The notes under the pieces are model-generated. The model ran no database searches. It saw nothing but the letters and a program-made list of their open reading frames with translations, and was not told where the DNA came from. DNA of 64,000 nucleotides, taken from assembly GCF_002234405.1 (NCBI RefSeq), contig NZ_NMQT01000030.1:1-64000 (forward strand), read 5' to 3'. Shown one piece after another: positions 62,374 through 64,000 of this stretch (the first letter of the stretch is position 1; each line of letters opens with the position of its first letter). This stretch comes from Amycolatopsis thailandensis (GTDB lineage: Bacteria > Actinomycetota > Actinomycetes > Mycobacteriales > Pseudonocardiaceae). The position numbers and the translations under genes are program-made.

Positions 62374-63276
62374 CTACCGCAGGGCCGCGGCGGGGCTGGC
62401 CGCCCACGTCGTCCACAGAGGACGATAACCCTGCCGGTGCCAGAAGACCGGGGAAAGCGGATTGGCCGGATTGTACGAGACGAAGGTACCGCGCAGCGAC
62501 GGCGAGAACAGCTCGTCGTGCGCGGCGGCGGTCAGCGCGCGCCCGATCCCGCGTCCCCGGGCGGCCGCGGTGACCGCGAGCGTGCCGACGTAGCCCCACT
62601 CGCCCGGCGGCAGTCTTCCGGCGAGCGCGTCACCGGGGAGCGGCGAGCGTTTTCCGCTGGTCACCATCCCCACGGTGACGCCTTCCTCTTCGGCGATCCA
62701 GACGCGGCCGCCGAACTGCAAGCCGCGCCGGACCTCTTCCTCGAGCAGGGCTTCGGCCCCCGGCCGGACGACGCCGTGACCGACGAACGAGGTGTAGCGA
62801 AGTTCTTCGAAGCGCAGGGCGACGATCTCCTCCAGATCACCGCCGGAGGACTCCCGGACGGTCACACCGGGCACGGAGTACGCCTCGCCGGCGGCGGGCG
62901 CCCGGACGGCCAGCGCCAGTTGCGGCGCGAGCCCGTGGTCGAGCAGGGCCCGCGCGACCACGACGTCGCGGCTGGGCCAGGTGACCGTGCACGACGAATC
63001 GGGTTCGGCGTCGGCGAGCGCGATCCGCTCGCGCCAGGCCGACAGCAGCGCGCTCATCCCCGCGCCGGCGTCGTGCGGGAGGAACGCGGAAAGGATCTGG
63101 AGGTGCGCCGGGCTCCACAGTCGTTGCCAGGAACCCGCCGCGAACCGCACGTGCGCGATCGTCCCGGCGGCGCCGCCCGCTTCGACGGGCTCGCCGGGCG
63201 GGAGCGGGGGCGGCGGTGGAAGCAGCGGATCGAGCGCGGCGAACCGTGCCCGTTGCACCCCCGCCGCCGAACTCAT
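62374..63276 (-). CDS. GNAT acetyltransferase-like protein, copy B
   Basis: A 300-residue paralogue of copy A: SSCTVTWPSRDVVVARALLDHG in the first half, TAAARGRGIGRALTAA as the CoA loop and SYNPANPLSPVFWHRQGYRP near the end. The start is a translationally coupled ATG overlapping the methyltransferase stop (ATGA). The Pro-rich stretch PLLPPPPPLPPGEP distinguishes it from copy A. 32 bases separate the copies. Confidence 0.88.
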   Translation of the reverse strand: MSSAAGVQRARFAALDPLLPPPPPLPPGEPVEAGGAAGTIAHVRFAAGSWQRLWSPAHLQILSAFLPHDAGAGMSALLSAWRERIALADAEPDSSCTVTWPSRDVVVARALLDHGLAPQLALAVRAPAAGEAYSVPGVTVRESSGGDLEEIVALRFEELRYTSFVGHGVVRPGAEALLEEEVRRGLQFGGRVWIAEEEGVTVGMVTSGKRSPLPGDALAGRLPPGEWGYVGTLAVTAAARGRGIGRALTAAAHDELFSPSLRGTFVSYNPANPLSPVFWHRQGYRPLWTTWAASPAAALR

Positions 63277-64000
63277 CCCCGCTGGGTGCAGAAGATCGCG
63301 GTGCCCGGGAAGAGCTTGCCGCGCAAGGGGCTCCACTGCCCCCAGGTGCGGGAGTGACCTTCCGGCCAGGCCGGCTCGATGAGGTCCGTCAGCGTGAAAC
63401 CGGCGTCGGCGAGAGCGCGGACGTAGTCGCCGACGGTGCGGTGGTACTCGACGTAGGTCGCGACACCCTCTTCGTCGACCTCGACGTACGGCGTGCGATC
63501 GAAATACGGCTGGGTGACGGTGAGGCCCTGCGGCCCGGGGTCGTCGGGGAAGATCCAGCGCATCGGATGGGTCACCGAGAACACCCAGCGGGCGCCCGGC
63601 CGGAGCACCCGGTGCACCTCGGCGAACACGACGTCCACCGACGCCACGAACGGGACCGCGCCGAAGGCCGAGCACGCCGCGTCGAAGCTCGCGTCGGCGA
63701 ACGGGAGCGATTCCGCCGTCGCCTGCACGAGCGGCACGGGGGTGCCGGTGCGCTCGTTGCCCTCCCGCGCGTGCCGCAGCATCCCCGCCGACAGATCGGT
63801 CGCCACCGCCTCGGCGCCCTGCGCGGCGAGCCAGCGCGAACAGGCCGCCTGTCCACACCCGACTTCGAGGATCCGCTTGCCGCCGACTTCACCCAGAAGC
63901 GCGACGTCGGCCTCGCGGACGCCCTCCGGGCACCAGACGAAGTCCGCGTCGCCGAGGAAGCCGCCGTGGGTCGCTTGGTAGTCGTCGGCGTCGGCGTCCC
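63273..64000 (-). CDS. Class I SAM-dependent methyltransferase (5' end beyond window)
   Basis: An open frame of 242 residues runs from the window edge to the stop at 63273. It has the SAM-binding motif ILEVGCGQAACSRWLAAQG, then ATDLSAGMLRHAREG, AESLPFADASFDAACSAFG and VHRVLRPGARWVFSVTHPM. This is a typical class I methyltransferase; substrate unknown. It is upstream of copy B and coupled by ATGA, so the three genes form an operon. Confidence 0.9.
   Translation of the reverse strand, partial: DADADDYQATHGGFLGDADFVWCPEGVREADVALLGEVGGKRILEVGCGQAACSRWLAAQGAEAVATDLSAGMLRHAREGNERTGTPVPLVQATAESLPFADASFDAACSAFGAVPFVASVDVVFAEVHRVLRPGARWVFSVTHPMRWIFPDDPGPQGLTVTQPYFDRTPYVEVDEEGVATYVEYHRTVGDYVRALADAGFTLTDLIEPAWPEGHSRTWGQWSPLRGKLFPGTAIFCTQRG

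Overview
The window is GC-rich DNA, with strong G/C in third codon positions, frequent GTG starts, 4-nt ATGA/GTGA gene overlaps and leaderless-type promoters. It reads as an ordinary chromosomal stretch of an actinomycete. Gene families such as a DUF222-HNH endonuclease, an actinobacterial-type Pol I with a decayed proofreading domain, a livKHMGF-hotdog-polA neighbourhood and a PknG-like kinase point to the Pseudonocardiaceae, probably an Amycolatopsis-like organism (inference). I found no rRNA, tRNA, CRISPR array, phage or insertion sequence.

Layout. 1-2443: the start of a histidine kinase gene, a small membrane protein and a two-gene operon of unknown function. 2444-2958: a gene-free strip holding four large hairpins. 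2959-8621: a glutamyl-tRNA synthetase, a three-gene envelope operon (membrane-anchored binding-domain protein, lipoprotein fusing a binding domain to a VWA domain, small membrane protein), and a 58-residue Cys-ended peptide resembling a RiPP precursor. 8568-14267: a metallo-beta-lactamase-fold enzyme with a divergent LysR regulator, small stress-type genes (DUF3140, DUF2945, pyrimidine-dimer glycosylase-like), glutaminase and an amino-acid permease. 14325-18984: methylmalonate-semialdehyde dehydrogenase, a Cgl0158-type aldolase, a GntR regulator and an APC permease. 19335-21952: an SOS-type DUF222-HNH endonuclease, two small enzymes and a BtuF-like remnant.

22094-35337 is a complete sugar system: SIS isomerase, PfkB kinase, class II aldolase, CUT1 ABC importer with its ATPase, a DUF5107-TPR protein, a DeoR regulator and a secreted GH31 glycosidase. 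A TTGCRY-N5-TGCRC motif recurs in front of the isomerase, importer and glycosidase genes. I infer use of N-acetylgalactosamine-type amino sugars released by the GH31 enzyme. 35407-39015 holds azoreductase/MarR, LysR, a GHKL protein and a lipoprotein. 39280-44130 is a branched-chain amino-acid importer operon. 44592-49949 holds a hydrolase, LysR, a hotdog thioesterase and polA.

50026-57959 is the most unusual locus: six tightly packed genes encoding a trypsin-like protease, a PknG-like kinase with two zinc knuckles, a VWA protein with a zinc ribbon, a four-TM GlnX-like protein, a GlnH-like lipoprotein binding protein and a trypsin-co-occurring (Trypco1) domain protein. It looks like an envelope-sensing kinase module merged with parts known from protease-based conflict systems. 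58081-61255 is a TetR/YhgE/degenerate-ATPase operon with a 32-bp operator. 61412-64000 holds two related GNAT proteins and a truncated methyltransferase.

Across the window, gene ends carry long hairpins that fall into a few families. One family of seven has variable but well-paired arms around a constant 7-nt loop.
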